Below, piece after piece: positions 1 through 9,522 of a stretch of 64,000 nucleotides of DNA. The first letter of the stretch is position 1; every line of letters starts with the position of its first letter. The notes under the pieces were generated by a model. The model searched no databases. It worked only from the letters and a program-made list of their open reading frames with translations, and had not been told where the DNA came from. Position numbers and translations under genes: made by a program. This DNA comes from Pseudomonadota bacterium. Its GTDB lineage: Bacteria; Pseudomonadota; Alphaproteobacteria; Rhizobiales; Xanthobacteraceae. The stretch is from NCBI GenBank assembly GCA_023388935.1, contig JAEWFG010000280.1, positions 14,396-78,395 on the forward strand, given 5' to 3'.

Positions 1-2
1 TG

Positions 3-59
3 GTCATGGCGGGAGTCGGCTGGGTCAGCCTGGGCTTCAGCCTGCGGCGGCGCCATTAG
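3..59 (+). CDS. C-terminal end of an unidentified protein (cut by window edge)
   Basis: An open frame running in from the left edge ends at TAG 57-59. The visible 18 residues are hydrophobic and finish in a basic tail (SLRRRH), which would fit the end of a small membrane protein. It lies 24 bp before the LapA-like gene on the same strand, so the two may be co-transcribed. Too little is visible to assign a function. Confidence 0.3.
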   Translation, partial: VMAGVGWVSLGFSLRRRH

Positions 60-83
60 GGCGCGCCCGCAAGGGGATCACTG

Positions 84-308
84 ATGCGTTGGCTTTATCT
101 CGCCGTCATCGTGCTATTTGCCGCGGCGACGATCATCTTCGCCGCGCAGAATTTCGAGACTGTCACGATCTCGTTCTTCAGGATGAATCTCAGTCTCCCG
201 CTCGCCGTCCAGACCATCGTGGTCTATCTGCTGGGCGCTGCGACCGGCGGTAGCGTGTTCGCCCTGCTGCGGCGCTCGTACACGGGTTCGCAGCGAAGCA
301 TCGAATGA
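84..308 (+). CDS. LapA-domain (DUF1049) small inner-membrane protein
   Basis: A 74-residue protein with two hydrophobic segments (about residues 3-21 and 41-62) joined by a short polar loop containing the N-F-E-T-V-T-I-S-F motif typical of the LapA/DUF1049 family. Family members help organise lipopolysaccharide assembly at the inner membrane; in alphaproteobacteria the exact role is unclear. An AAGGGGATC ribosome site precedes the ATG. The C-terminal tail is basic and probably cytoplasmic. Confidence 0.65.
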   Translation: MRWLYLAVIVLFAAATIIFAAQNFETVTISFFRMNLSLPLAVQTIVVYLLGAATGGSVFALLRRSYTGSQRSIE

Positions 309-430
309 ACCAGCAACTCGACGCAAGACCATCCTGCGGAACTCCGCTGAGCTTGACGCGCTGACAAAAAACAGCACGCCGCGTGTTCGTCTCCTGGCGT
401 CGCGCGAACGGTAATCACTGGGGAGAAACC

Positions 431-1642
431 ATGAAAGCCGCTTTGGCCCTGGCCGCAGCGCTGGCTGCAGCCTGTTTGTCCACATCTGCCTTCGCGCAAA
501 AATCCTACGGTCCCGGTGTCAGCGATACCGAGATCAAGATCGGCAACACCATGCCCTATAGCGGCCCCGCGTCGCCGCTCGGCATCACCGGCAGGGTGAT
601 CGCGGCCTATTTCGACGAGGTCAACGAGAAGGGCGGGGTCAACGGCCGCAAGCTCAATCTGCTGTCGCTGGACGACGCGTTCTCGCCGCCGAAGACCATG
701 GAAGCAGCGCGGCGGCTGGTCGAGGGCGACGGCGTCGCTTTCATCTTCGCAACCATGGGCACCGCGCCGAGCTCGGCGATCGCAAAGTACCTGAATAGCA
801 ACAAGGTGCCCCAGATCTTCCTGATCAGCTCGGCCTCGAAGTGGAACGACCCAGTCAACATGCCGTGGTCGATCGCGCTGCCCTGGGCGCCGAACTACAC
901 CAGCGAGGCCGCCATCGACGTCGCCTATGCCCGTGCCAAGAACCCGAATGCGCGCTTTGCGGTGCTCTATCAGAACGATGACGCCGGCAAGGAATACTTG
1001 CGCGGCGTCAAGGAGGCACTCGGCGCCGATGCCGACAAGGCGATCGCGATGGCGTCGAGCTTCGAGGTCACCGACCCCACCGTCGATTCCCAGGTGCTGA
1101 CGCTCGCCAACACCAAGGCGGACGTCTTCATGATCTATTCGGTGACGCCGCGCGCTTGCGCGCAGGCGATCCGCAAGGCCCATGAAGCTGGCTGGCAGCC
1201 GACGCGCTTCCTCGCCAGCGGCTGCGCCAACAAGGCAACCGTGATGGTCCCGGCAGGCCTCGATGCCGGCAAGGGCGTGCTCTCGCTCGGATCGCTCAAG
1301 CCGTTCGTCGAGGCGCCGAAGGACGATCCGGCGATGTCGGCCTATATCGACTTCATGAGGAAGCGCCTGCCCAATGCCGACATCAACAATGTCGCCGGCC
1401 TCTACGGCTACACCGTCGCCGAAGCCCTGGTGGCCCTGCTGAAACAGTGCAAGGACAATCTGACGCGCGAGAACATCATGGCGCAGGCAACCAACCTGAA
1501 GAATGTGCCGCTGTCGCTGCTGATGCCGGGCATCACGCTCAACACCACGCCCCAGGATTTCCGGCCCATCAAGGACGGCTATATGCTCCAGTTCGACGGC
1601 AACGACTGGATCGTGGCAAGCGAATTGTTGCGCGGCAACTGA
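431..1642 (+). CDS. Branched-chain-amino-acid-type ABC transporter substrate-binding protein
   Basis: A 403-residue periplasmic binding protein of the Peripla_BP_6 (LivJ/HmgB-like) family. A Sec signal peptide ends at SAFAQ (about residue 23). The mature start, [20 protein letters not shown], is the family signature for ABC receptors of leucine, urea, amide or aromatic-acid uptake. The ATG at 431 was chosen because GGGGAGAAACC precedes it and the signal peptide starts there; an upstream in-frame start at 383 would spoil the signal. No permease or ATPase genes are nearby, so the partner transporter lies elsewhere. It is 28 bp from the acyl-CoA dehydrogenase, suggesting a shared transcript and an organic acid or CoA-activated carboxylate ligand (inference). 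Confidence 0.85.
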   Translation: MKAALALAAALAAACLSTSAFAQKSYGPGVSDTEIKIGNTMPYSGPASPLGITGRVIAAYFDEVNEKGGVNGRKLNLLSLDDAFSPPKTMEAARRLVEGDGVAFIFATMGTAPSSAIAKYLNSNKVPQIFLISSASKWNDPVNMPWSIALPWAPNYTSEAAIDVAYARAKNPNARFAVLYQNDDAGKEYLRGVKEALGADADKAIAMASSFEVTDPTVDSQVLTLANTKADVFMIYSVTPRACAQAIRKAHEAGWQPTRFLASGCANKATVMVPAGLDAGKGVLSLGSLKPFVEAPKDDPAMSAYIDFMRKRLPNADINNVAGLYGYTVAEALVALLKQCKDNLTRENIMAQATNLKNVPLSLLMPGITLNTTPQDFRPIKDGYMLQFDGNDWIVASELLRGN

Positions 1643-1670
1643 CGCGCGGCTGAGCGAACCGGAGGATACA

Positions 1671-2888
1671 ATGGACTTTCAACACTCCGCCCGTTCGCTG
1701 GAGCTGCAGGAGCGCGTCCGCCAGTTCATGCGGACGCATGTCGAACCGGTCGAGGAGCTCTATTACGAGCAGGTCAAGCCGGAAGCGGCGCGCTATCGGA
1801 CGCCGCAGGTGCTCCAGGACCTGAAGCGGCTCGCGCGGGAGCAGGGGCTCTGGAACCTGTTCCTGTCGGGCGAGCACGGCCCGGGGTTGACCAATCTCGA
1901 ATATGCACCCGTGAAGGAGATCATGGGCCGCATCCTCTGGGCGCCCGAGGTCTTCAATTGCTCGGCGCCCGACGTCGGCAACATGGAGGTGCTCGCCAAT
2001 TACGGCACGAAAGCGCAGCAGGAGCGCTGGCTGAAGCCGCTTTTGGAGGGGCGCATCCGCTCCGGCTTCTCGATGACCGAGCCGCAGGTCGCCTCCAGCG
2101 ATGCCACCAACATCCAGTGCGCGATCAGGCGCGACGGCGGCGACTACGTCATCAACGGCCGCAAATGGTTCACCTCCGGCGCCATGAACGAGGATTGCGA
2201 GATCCTGATCGTGATGGGCAAGACCGCGCCCGACGATCCCGACCGCCATCGCCAGCAATCCATGATCCTGGTGCCGAAGAATACGCCGGGCGTTCGCATC
2301 GTCCGCGACATGCTGACTTACGGCTATGACGACGCACCCGTCGGCCATCCCGAGATCGTCTACGAGAATGTCCGTGTTCCCGCGGAGAACATCCTGCTCG
2401 GCGAGGGACGCGGCTTCGAGATCGCGCAAGGTAGGCTCGGACCCGGCCGCATCCACCATTGCATGCGCCTGATCGGCTGCGCCCAGCGCGCGCTGGAATT
2501 GATGTGCCAGCGCGCGGTTTCGCGCACAGCCTTCGGCAAGCCGCTGGCCGAGCAGGGCTCGGTGCGCGAGGACATCGCAAATTCCTTCTGCGAGATCGCG
2601 CAGGCGCGGCTGCTCACGCTGCAAGCCGCCGACAAGATGGACCGCGAGGGCAACAAGGCCGCGCGCGACCTGATCGCCGCGGCCAAGATCGTCGTGCCCA
2701 GCATGGCCGCCCGCGTGATCGACCGCGCCATCCAGATCCACGGCGCCGCCGGCGTCTCGCAGGATACGTTCCTCGCCCGCGCCTATGTCTATGCCCGCTT
2801 CATCCGCATCGGCGACGGCCCTGATCAGGTGCACCTCGCCGCAGTCGGCAAGGAGCTGATCAAGCGCGGCGGGGTGATGGCAGGGTGA
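1671..2888 (+). CDS. Acyl-CoA dehydrogenase family protein
   Basis: A 405-residue FAD-dependent acyl-CoA dehydrogenase that oxidises an acyl-CoA thioester at the alpha-beta bond. The N-terminal helical domain is followed by the middle beta domain with [19 protein letters not shown] (the FAD-contact motif near residue 130). The C-terminal domain has [16 protein letters not shown] and the late [13 protein letters not shown] stretch, all at family positions. Length fits ACAD10/11-like bacterial enzymes. A GGAGGATACA ribosome site precedes the ATG. Its region encoding [13 protein letters not shown] has a decayed second copy at 4460-4543. Substrate unknown; the binding-protein neighbour upstream and enoyl-CoA hydratase downstream suggest a carboxylate degradation route. 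Confidence 0.85.
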   Translation: MDFQHSARSLELQERVRQFMRTHVEPVEELYYEQVKPEAARYRTPQVLQDLKRLAREQGLWNLFLSGEHGPGLTNLEYAPVKEIMGRILWAPEVFNCSAPDVGNMEVLANYGTKAQQERWLKPLLEGRIRSGFSMTEPQVASSDATNIQCAIRRDGGDYVINGRKWFTSGAMNEDCEILIVMGKTAPDDPDRHRQQSMILVPKNTPGVRIVRDMLTYGYDDAPVGHPEIVYENVRVPAENILLGEGRGFEIAQGRLGPGRIHHCMRLIGCAQRALELMCQRAVSRTAFGKPLAEQGSVREDIANSFCEIAQARLLTLQAADKMDREGNKAARDLIAAAKIVVPSMAARVIDRAIQIHGAAGVSQDTFLARAYVYARFIRIGDGPDQVHLAAVGKELIKRGGVMAG

Positions 2889-2936
2889 GCGTGGCGCGGT
2901 CCGCCCCAGGCAGGCCGCGCCAACGGCATCTGACGA

Positions 2937-4088
2937 TCAAGCGCGTGAGAGCGCATCGAGCTTTCCGCGAAGCTCATCGATCGTTGGCTTCGCGATGTCC
3001 CCAACTCCGGGGACCGCCAGCACCTTGTCGCACATCTGGTTGATGGTCGGCGTTGCTGCCACGATCAACTTGGCAAGAGCGCTCTTGCCTTCGGGGCTGA
3101 GCTTCGTCGCGAGGTTGCCGACGTCGCTCAATTGGGTCGTTGCTTCCCGAAGCTTGGGAAGGGCGGCCTGGGCGGAGGTGGCGTCCGTGATGGTTGGCAG
3201 CACGGATCGCAAGGTGCTCATGGACGAGTTGACCTGGTTCGCCAGGTTCACTCCCCCAATGGTCAGATCTGGCGGCGCCAGACCCACGGTTCCGGTCGCG
3301 GGCTGCACTGCGGCAGGACGCGGCAGTTCGGCCACGGCTTCGCGGTCCTGGCGTCCGGTGGCATACCAGAGGAGTCCACCCAATACGACCAGGGCGGCCA
3401 ACCAATACGGCCATTGCGACGATGCTCTGCTCGTTGCGGCCTGAGCTGCCCGACTGGCCCCAGCAACTGTACGCTCCGAGGCGTCGGCTATGCGGCTGCC
3501 GGCGGCCGAAGCGGCTGCGGCACCGCTGCGCACGGTTCCCGCTGCGCTGTCGATGAGGCCGGCGGCGCTCAACTGATCGGCCAAGCCGGACGGAATCGCC
3601 GCGAGCATCTGATTTTTTTGTGAGCCGAGAAGCGACGCCAGCCCGCTCGCATCGAGGCCCGCGCTGCGCTGGTGTTGCCCCAACGCCCCGAGGACCAAGG
3701 GGGCGAGCAGACCGAGAAACGACTTGCTGGATCCCCCGTCGAATCCTGCGAACTTGCCGATCGACTGCGCTATCGCGTCCGTTGCTCCGCCGCCGAACAG
3801 GCCGGACAACATGCTCGATCCGGTCTCCACCAGCGAGTTCTGACCTGAACCGCCGATGAGGCTCTTGAAATTCTCCAGCGACCCAGGCTGCTGCGCCAAC
3901 GTGTTGGAGAGTTGGCGCGCCCCGTTGGGAGTGGAGGCCACATCCGCCAGGCCCGCAAGCAGAGCGGGGACGGCGCCTCCGATCGCTTTTTGCGCAATGT
4001 TGACGTTAAGGCCCAACGCAGAAGCGATCTTTCCGATCATGTCAGGGGTCAGGAACTGCATCACAACAGAGATGAGATTGGCTGCCAT
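2937..4088 (-). CDS. DUF937 domain protein with a single transmembrane segment
   Basis: A 383-residue protein starting MAANLISVVMQFLTPDMIGKIA. The first ~150 residues match the DUF937 pattern (a helical domain related to YidB), with glycine-rich stretches such as GGSGQ, LFGGGA and SLLG. An alanine/serine-rich linker follows, then one membrane helix around WPYWLAALVVLGGLLWYATG and a ~120-residue helical, probably periplasmic tail. The start at 4088 is preceded by a GGAGAG ribosome site; the upstream extension of the frame to 4271 is rich in arginine and serine and has no such site. Function unknown. Transcribed towards the acyl-CoA dehydrogenase gene. Confidence 0.7.
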   Translation of the reverse strand: MAANLISVVMQFLTPDMIGKIASALGLNVNIAQKAIGGAVPALLAGLADVASTPNGARQLSNTLAQQPGSLENFKSLIGGSGQNSLVETGSSMLSGLFGGGATDAIAQSIGKFAGFDGGSSKSFLGLLAPLVLGALGQHQRSAGLDASGLASLLGSQKNQMLAAIPSGLADQLSAAGLIDSAAGTVRSGAAAASAAGSRIADASERTVAGASRAAQAATSRASSQWPYWLAALVVLGGLLWYATGRQDREAVAELPRPAAVQPATGTVGLAPPDLTIGGVNLANQVNSSMSTLRSVLPTITDATSAQAALPKLREATTQLSDVGNLATKLSPEGKSALAKLIVAATPTINQMCDKVLAVPGVGDIAKPTIDELRGKLDALSRA

Positions 4089-4459
4089 GCGATCTCTCCA
4101 TTTTGATTTTGGTTGTGAAGTGAGTTGTTTCCTTGGCTCCGATGCTGCGGCTCGGTCGCGCCAGCCGCGTTGTCCCGCGATTGCCGCATCGGAACTCGTG
4201 GTTCGGGATTGTGCAAGTGAAGCGATCTGGCCGGCCGAATGTCTCGCCAACAGATTTGCGTGACTTGCCAATCGATCCGTTCATTGCGACCAAGCGCAAT
4301 GTGCACGCTCAAATCTCCGGCATGTCTAGTCACAACACGGAGAGCGAGCGCCGCTGAAGATTTACATCCGCCGGTCCGCACACCCGGGACGGTCGTGCTG
4401 TCCTCGCAACCGGCGTGTCACGGCTGAGCCACTATGCAGTTTTGGCCAAAAGGCACTCG
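4089..4459. other. Intergenic region upstream of the DUF937 gene
   Basis: About 370 bp without a supportable gene. It must carry the promoter of the minus-strand DUF937 gene. Short open frames here overlap on both strands, lack ribosome sites and resemble nothing recognisable. Confidence 0.4.
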
Positions 4460-4543
4460 GTCCGCGTTCCCGCGGAGAACATCCTGCTCGGCGAGGGGGG
4501 GCGGTTTCGAGATCGCACAGGGCCGGCTCGGTCCGGGCAGCAT
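4460..4543 (+). pseudogene. Acyl-CoA dehydrogenase gene fragment (remnant)
   Basis: This 84-bp stretch matches 2370-2452 inside the upstream acyl-CoA dehydrogenase gene nearly base for base. It still encodes [13 protein letters not shown], then shifts frame through one extra G in a run of seven Gs, and continues in another frame as [12 protein letters not shown]. Nothing else of the gene is visible on either side. It appears to be what remains of a second acyl-CoA dehydrogenase gene that once preceded the enoyl-CoA hydratase. Confidence 0.75.
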
Positions 4544-4634
4544 GGTGGTCTGCGCCAGCGGCCGATGACAACCCTCCTGATCTCGGGCATGACCCTGGCA
4601 AGGGCAAAAAATGCCCGGAGATCGGGAGGACTGC

Positions 4635-5471
4635 ATGAGCTACCAGCACATCATCGTCGACGACCCGCGTCCGCGCGTCCGGCGCATTACCTTGAACCGT
4701 CCGGAGAAGCGCAACGCGCTGAACAATCGCTTGCGCAGTGAAATCTTCGAGGTGCTCGAGCAGGCCGATCGCGATGGCGATGTTTCGATTTCGATCCTGC
4801 GTGGCGCAGGCCCGTGCTTTTCGGCAGGCTATGATCTCTCCGCCGACAATCGGGTCGACCAGCCCTATCACTCGGCGTCCGGACCGGGCCAATGGTCGCG
4901 CCACGTGGTCGAAGGCTGGTTCAAGATCTGGGATCTCGCAAAGCCCGTGATCGCGCAGGTGCACGGCTACTGCCTTGCCGGGGGCACCGAGCTCGCCACC
5001 GCCTGCGACGTCGTCTACGTCGCCGACGACGCGCAGATCGGCTATCCGCCAGTGCGGCTGATGAGCCCGCCCGACATGCAGTATCATCCCTGGCTGGTCG
5101 GCATGCGCCGCGCGATGGAATTGATGCTGACAGGCGATGCGATGTCCGGCCGCGAAGCCGCCGACTGGGGTTATGCGACGCGATCCTTCCCACTCGCTGA
5201 GCTGGAAGAGAAGACGCTCGATTTCGCCGAGCGCGCTGCCAAGGTGCCGATCGAGCTGCAGCAGCTCAACAAGCGCAGCGTACACAGAGCGATGGAGATC
5301 ATGGGCGCCCGCGCCGCCATCCGCGCCGGCACCGAGATACAGGCTCTGGCCTTCACGACCGAGGCGAGCAAGGCCTACATGGCCGGTTTCCGCCGCGATG
5401 GCGCCAGCGTGAAAGCCCAACTCGACCAGCGTGACACGACGTTCGGGGATTATCGGACGAAGAAGGAGTGA
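4635..5471 (+). CDS. Enoyl-CoA hydratase/isomerase family protein
   Basis: A 278-residue crotonase-fold protein. It has the CoA-binding start ITLNRPEKRNALN, the first oxyanion-hole segment GAGPCFSAGYDLS (around residue 65) and the second one HGYCLAGGTELATACDVVYVADDAQIG (split here: HGYCLAGGTELATACD and VVYVADDAQIG). The glutamate position of classical hydratases in the following GxP region reads YPPVRLMSPP, so hydratase rather than isomerase chemistry is not certain. GGGAGG precedes the ATG at 4635; an in-frame start at 4611 lacks a site. It probably acts with the nearby acyl-CoA dehydrogenase on an unidentified acyl-CoA. Confidence 0.85.
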   Translation: MSYQHIIVDDPRPRVRRITLNRPEKRNALNNRLRSEIFEVLEQADRDGDVSISILRGAGPCFSAGYDLSADNRVDQPYHSASGPGQWSRHVVEGWFKIWDLAKPVIAQVHGYCLAGGTELATACDVVYVADDAQIGYPPVRLMSPPDMQYHPWLVGMRRAMELMLTGDAMSGREAADWGYATRSFPLAELEEKTLDFAERAAKVPIELQQLNKRSVHRAMEIMGARAAIRAGTEIQALAFTTEASKAYMAGFRRDGASVKAQLDQRDTTFGDYRTKKE

Positions 5472-5528
5472 GCAGGTGCGCCGGTCGCCAGCATCATCGG
5501 CCTCAGACCGCCAACCTGGAGCGACATA

Positions 5529-5658
5529 AAGCATGATCCGGAAAAGTGCGCAGCGATTTTCCCTCGCGACAAACGCGGAACGCGTTTGCGCGGAGACCAT
5601 GCTCGAACAATAGCCTAAAGCGCGATGACGATTCATCCCGATCTCGTCGCGCTTTAGG
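5529..5658. repeat. Dispersed palindromic repeat (GCATGATCC family)
   Basis: A composite palindromic unit. The first part runs from GCATGATCCGGAAAAGTG to a complementary ACCATGCTC. The second part has the perfect inverted arms TAAAGCGCGA (5616-5625) and TCGCGCTTTA (5647-5656). A diverged copy of the first part lies in reverse orientation at 57032-57135. From memory, closely similar units are very abundant between genes in Bradyrhizobium genomes. The rest of the 5472-5814 gap holds no gene. Confidence 0.7.
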
Positions 5659-5814
5659 GCGAGACCGCCATGCCCGCCACAAGGCCAGGGCGGCCCGCCG
5701 CATCCGCCGTTGATCTACGTCAACATCACCTTGCCGCCGGCGCTCAGTTTGTCGTCAGCCGCCACTGACGCGGTCCCATCCTATTCGTTCATCCGCGCGA
5801 TGAGGAGAATTGCC

Positions 5815-6084
5815 ATGTACCGGAGCAAGCGCCTTTCGATGAAGTCAGTGACGGTTGCGGGGATCGCGGCCAGCGTCTTCCTGGGAGTTGCAGGCATGAC
5901 TCTCAGCCCAACACCTGCCGGAGCGGTCGTGTATTGCCAATACATTGGTTATCCGCCCAGCTGCGTTGCCAGGGCGGGCGTCGTGCTCCGGCCGCGTCCC
6001 GTGGCACGCGCTGCGGTGCGGGCTGGCACGGCGAGCGCAACCAATTTGAACGGGGGCGTCAATCGCGTTGGCGTGCGGCGGTAG
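5815..6084 (+). CDS. Small secreted protein of unknown function
   Basis: An 89-residue protein with a basic N-terminus and a hydrophobic stretch (VAGIAASVFLGVAGMTL) ending in a probable signal peptidase site at PAGAVVY. The mature part is about 45 residues, has two cysteines (YCQYIGYPPSC) and is rich in arginine, valine and alanine. GAGGAG lies 8 bases before the ATG. A second possible start (5839) would shorten the signal peptide's basic region. I do not recognise a family. The two cysteines could form one disulfide in the periplasm (inference). Confidence 0.55.
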   Translation: MYRSKRLSMKSVTVAGIAASVFLGVAGMTLSPTPAGAVVYCQYIGYPPSCVARAGVVLRPRPVARAAVRAGTASATNLNGGVNRVGVRR

Positions 6085-6613
6085 CTGACTTGTTTGCAGA
6101 TCACGAACTCTGGCGACATGCAGCCGGGTTCGTGCTCCGCTCGCTCCTGTCAGCGCCAATTCTTATGCATCGCGTTCACCACCACGCCGGATGAATTGAT
6201 CGAATGACCGCTCGTGGCCCCGAGCTGTACACGGGCATCCGTCACCGGCGGTCGGCCCTCAAGCTCATTCGCTGATTCATTCCGGATGGCTTCCTGGATT
6301 GAGAAAGCGGCTCGCCGCGACGCAGTTTCGGCGATTGCGTAAGCACCCCTGTCTCGATGCCGTCGAACGTCCGTTGGAATGAGGTGGGGGGAACCGCTGC
6401 AAGGTCCCTTGATCTATCGCAAAGTGTCTCAGTGAGAAGGGTTTTCCTTCCGCAAGGTCGCGTGGTTCTGCCGGTAGATCGCAAATGGGCACGCATCTAT
6501 CATCTGAACAGCCCATGCCCTCGACGGTTCTCGGCTCCCTTCGCTCGCCCGGATGCTGACGACGTTCGGCGCGAGGGCCACGCGCAAGTGAGAAAATCAA
6601 TTCGAAACGCCAA
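6085..6613. other. Intergenic region without a supportable gene
   Basis: About 530 bp between the small secreted protein and the AI-2E-family permease. Overlapping short frames on both strands have no recognisable content. The composition is less GC-rich than in the flanking genes. It should include the promoter of the permease gene. Confidence 0.4.
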
Positions 6614-8566
6614 TTGCCGGTTCGGTTAAACGTGAAGGCTACGCAGTTGCAGGAGAAGCCTAATCAGATAAGGCTGATACAGCAACGAGGTGCGGCGCTG
6701 GTGAATATGGCCGTCGCAGCGCTGGTTATTGCCGCGCTTTACATCGGTCGTGAAATTTTCGTCCCGATCGCACTCGCGGTCCTCTTGAGCTTCGTACTTG
6801 CGCCCTTTGTCATACGACTGCATTCCTGGCGAGTTCCACGCACCGCCTCTGTTCTTGTCGTGGTGTTCTTTGGTTTTGCGATCATATTCAGTTTGGGCGG
6901 CCTGATGGTATCGCAGGCAACTCACCTTGCTGCGAGACTGCCTCAATATCAGCAAACGTTGAGTGACAAGGTCGAAAGCATTCGTGGCTTGGTCGGAGGT
7001 TCTGGAACGTTGGAGCAGGCGTCCACCGTTCTCAAGGAATTGGGGACGGAGCTGCAACATGGGAACACGGCTAGCCAACCCGACAACGGTCTTGCGAAGC
7101 GAGGACTAGATAGAACGATTCCGATACCTGTCGAAGTTAAGCAGCCCGACCCCGGCGCTCTGACGACGCTCGCCAAGATCATCGAACCATTGCTTTCCCC
7201 ACTCACGACGACGGGAGTCGTCGTGATTTTCGTGGCTTTTATCCTGCTGCAACGTGAAGATCTTAGAAACCGACTGGTTCGCCTCGCTGGCTCGGGAGAT
7301 ATTCAGCGCACGACCGCAGCCCTTGATGATGCCGGCAAGCGACTGAGTAAACTCTTTCTAACTCAAATGATCTTCAATGCAGTATTCGGATTGGCAATCG
7401 GCATAGGCCTTGAGCTCATTGGCGTGCCTTCGGCTCCGCTATGGGGGCTGTTGGCGATGATCTTGCGGTTCGTGCCGTATATCGGTGCACTCATCTCAGC
7501 CATATTCCCGCTCACCCTTGCTGCAGCCGTTGGTTCTGGCTGGCAGATGTTGGTGCTGACGGCTCTCTTGTTTGCGGCTTTGGAATTTCTAGCCGGACAA
7601 GTTATCGAACCTTTGGTTTATGGCCACAGTTCCGGCCTGTCTCCTGTCGCGGTCATCCTGTCTGCATCATTCTGGACCTGGCTCTGGGGCCCGATCGGAC
7701 TGGTCATGGCAACGCCTCTAACGGTATGCCTCGTCGTCGCGGGACGGCATGTCGAGCGGCTCAAGTTCCTGGAAATCATGCTTGGCGACCGACCCCCGTT
7801 GAAACCGCCTCAGCTGTTTTACCAGCGGCTTCTGGCCGCTGATCCTCTCGAGGCGGCAGAACAAGCCCATGACTTCCTCAAAGATGCGTCACTTGAGGAC
7901 TACTGTGACACCATTCTGCTGGAGGGATTGAGGCTCGCGGAAGCCGACCGTCAATTGGGCCATCTCGACGAAGAGCGATTGAATCGAATTGCTTCAACTG
8001 TCCGCGAACTGGTGGCTGACCTGGAATTGCAGCACGATGCAGGAGCGATGGACATTCCGTCTATCGACCTGAGCGCGAACCCCGGAGCGGCCATCGCAAT
8101 TGAACAAACAAGAGCGCAGCACAAGTTGACCGAGGAGAGCAGTGGAGCGCCTCCTGTTCTCTGCGTTCCGGGATCCGACAAACTCGACGAAGCAGCAGCG
8201 CTGGTACTGGCCTATTTGCTGCGTCACCGTGGTATCGCAGCGACAGCGGAGGAGGCCGACGCCTTGTCGATGTCGAAATTCGTTTCGCTCGATATGACGG
8301 ACACGTCGATGGCGTGCGTTTGCTACGTCGGCCAACCATCTGCCGGCAAGATTCAGGCTACCGTTCGCAGGCTTCACAAGAAGAAATTCGACATTCGCAT
8401 TCTACTCGCCCTTTTTGGAGCGGAAGGCGCCACGCCGCCTGTTGACGCGGTTGTTGCCCTGGTTTCCAACGGATCTTTTAGCGCTGCGCTGAGCGCAATC
8501 AGTCAGGCTAGAGACGAGCAGTGCGATGCTGCGACCGTCGACAACAAAGACGCTATGTTCAATTAA
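6614..8566 (+). CDS. AI-2E family transporter (PerM-like) with long soluble C-terminus
   Basis: A 650-residue protein. Residues ~28-365 form the AI-2E/PerM permease domain: hydrophobic pairs near the N-terminus, an amphipathic central segment (QYQQTLSDKVESIRGLVGG) and a C-terminal membrane bundle containing LWGLLAMILRFVPYIGALIS and EPLVYGHSSGLSPVAVIL, typical of the family. About 285 further residues are predicted soluble; this tail includes VLCVPGSDKLDEAAALVLAYL and may be a separate domain. The start is uncertain: 6614 is TTG, 6632 is GTG, and neither has a strong ribosome site. Substrate unknown. Codon use looks less GC-biased than in neighbours, and the last codons are repeated 2.7 kb downstream. 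Confidence 0.75.
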   Translation: MPVRLNVKATQLQEKPNQIRLIQQRGAALVNMAVAALVIAALYIGREIFVPIALAVLLSFVLAPFVIRLHSWRVPRTASVLVVVFFGFAIIFSLGGLMVSQATHLAARLPQYQQTLSDKVESIRGLVGGSGTLEQASTVLKELGTELQHGNTASQPDNGLAKRGLDRTIPIPVEVKQPDPGALTTLAKIIEPLLSPLTTTGVVVIFVAFILLQREDLRNRLVRLAGSGDIQRTTAALDDAGKRLSKLFLTQMIFNAVFGLAIGIGLELIGVPSAPLWGLLAMILRFVPYIGALISAIFPLTLAAAVGSGWQMLVLTALLFAALEFLAGQVIEPLVYGHSSGLSPVAVILSASFWTWLWGPIGLVMATPLTVCLVVAGRHVERLKFLEIMLGDRPPLKPPQLFYQRLLAADPLEAAEQAHDFLKDASLEDYCDTILLEGLRLAEADRQLGHLDEERLNRIASTVRELVADLELQHDAGAMDIPSIDLSANPGAAIAIEQTRAQHKLTEESSGAPPVLCVPGSDKLDEAAALVLAYLLRHRGIAATAEEADALSMSKFVSLDMTDTSMACVCYVGQPSAGKIQATVRRLHKKKFDIRILLALFGAEGATPPVDAVVALVSNGSFSAALSAISQARDEQCDAATVDNKDAMFN

Positions 8567-8610
8567 CGACGGACGAGAGAAGGCTTCCTGCACATCCCGA
8601 CCCAGAACGG
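8532..8610 (+). repeat. Left copy of direct repeat (permease gene 3' end)
   Basis: This segment covers the last codons of the AI-2E-family gene (TVDNKDAMFN-stop) and ~45 bp of downstream sequence. It recurs in the same orientation at 11226-11310, nearly identical except for a short divergent stretch right after the stop codon. The two copies bracket the DUF305/beta-propeller operon. Confidence 0.85.
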
Positions 8611-9014
8611 CATTTGGCCAAATGACGAGGCCGTAAGGATATTTGTCAGAACAATTCAGGCCGAAATCCCTTTTGGTGCCGAACATGGCTCCGTCATTCG
8701 CGGATCGATTTCGATCGATCATCGTCCGTTTCATGCCGTGGGGCGACGTCGGTGTAGCCAGCGCGCAACTACCCGCTCAATGGCGACGATTGCTGCGCCG
8801 CGTGAATCTCGTTCGGGCCCACAGGCGAAGTGTCGGCCGTTTCGTGAAAGTCCGGACAGTGGGGCATAGCGGACTAGATTTGCTGAGCTTGAGTTCTTCG
8901 CGCCTTAACCCAAGGCAGTCATAGGCCCGATCGATATCTCGCACCGCAGCAGTCAGTGGCCACGTTGAGATGTGCTATCGTTGTTCGGACGAACCCACCG
9001 CACGCGGGGAAATC
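8611..9014. other. Intergenic region before the DUF305 gene
   Basis: About 400 bp. One 93-codon frame (8643-8924) crosses it but has no ribosome site, no hydrophobic or domain pattern and basic, low-complexity content, so I do not call it a gene. The promoter for the DUF305/propeller pair is expected near 8940-9000. Confidence 0.4.
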
Positions 9015-9521
9015 ATGTCGTCAGGCTTTCGGATATCAATCATCTCGCATGTGGCAGCGATAGCGATCGGCGCCGTTGCCGCGACAGCATATCTGACTTC
9101 CTATTCGGCCAGCCGACAATCGCTTGCAGACTACTTCTCAGCGATCTGCGCGAAGGCATTTGATTTTGCGCCTGGCGCGGAGGCGCCATACGTCGCCGAA
9201 AACGTCAGCGCGATGACAAAGATGATGATCGACATGGGCATCAGGCCGTCAGGCGATGTCGACGCCGACTTTGTGGCGATGATGGTGCCGCACCATCAGG
9301 GTGCCATTGAGATGGCGCAGGTCGAATTACGTTACGGACGCAATAAGCCACTCCGGCGTATGGCTCAGGAAATCATCGTCACCCAGTTGCAGGAGATCAC
9401 CGCAATGCGGTTGTCGCTTGGCCAGGCCTTGCCACCCGCCGCACCATTTCCCGATCAGATTCCGCCTGCGGCGGTGAACGATTCGAAACTCGATAATGCA
9501 ACCGTGGTAAAGGAGCCGTGA
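9015..9521 (+). CDS. DUF305 family protein (membrane-anchored or exported)
   Basis: A 168-residue protein with an N-terminal hydrophobic anchor (HVAAIAIGAVAATAYLTSY) and a DUF305 domain. The diagnostic motif DADFVAMMVPHHQGAIEMA (around residues 87-105) is intact; its HH-x-x-A-I-x-M residues could bind a metal. DUF305 proteins are ferritin-like four-helix proteins often found near copper-handling genes, but their chemistry is not settled. The ATG at 9015 follows GCGGGGAAATC. The beta-propeller gene starts 1 bp after its stop, so they form an operon and probably work together in the periplasm. Confidence 0.8.
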   Translation: MSSGFRISIISHVAAIAIGAVAATAYLTSYSASRQSLADYFSAICAKAFDFAPGAEAPYVAENVSAMTKMMIDMGIRPSGDVDADFVAMMVPHHQGAIEMAQVELRYGRNKPLRRMAQEIIVTQLQEITAMRLSLGQALPPAAPFPDQIPPAAVNDSKLDNATVVKEP

Positions 9522-9522
9522 T

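Noticed and set aside
1569..2834. 421-codon open frame antisense to the acyl-CoA dehydrogenase gene
   Set aside because: Same reason: no recognisable family, opposite a well-supported enzyme gene.
8643..8924. 93-codon frame in the gap before the DUF305 gene
   Set aside because: No ribosome site, no domain, basic composition; treated as non-coding.
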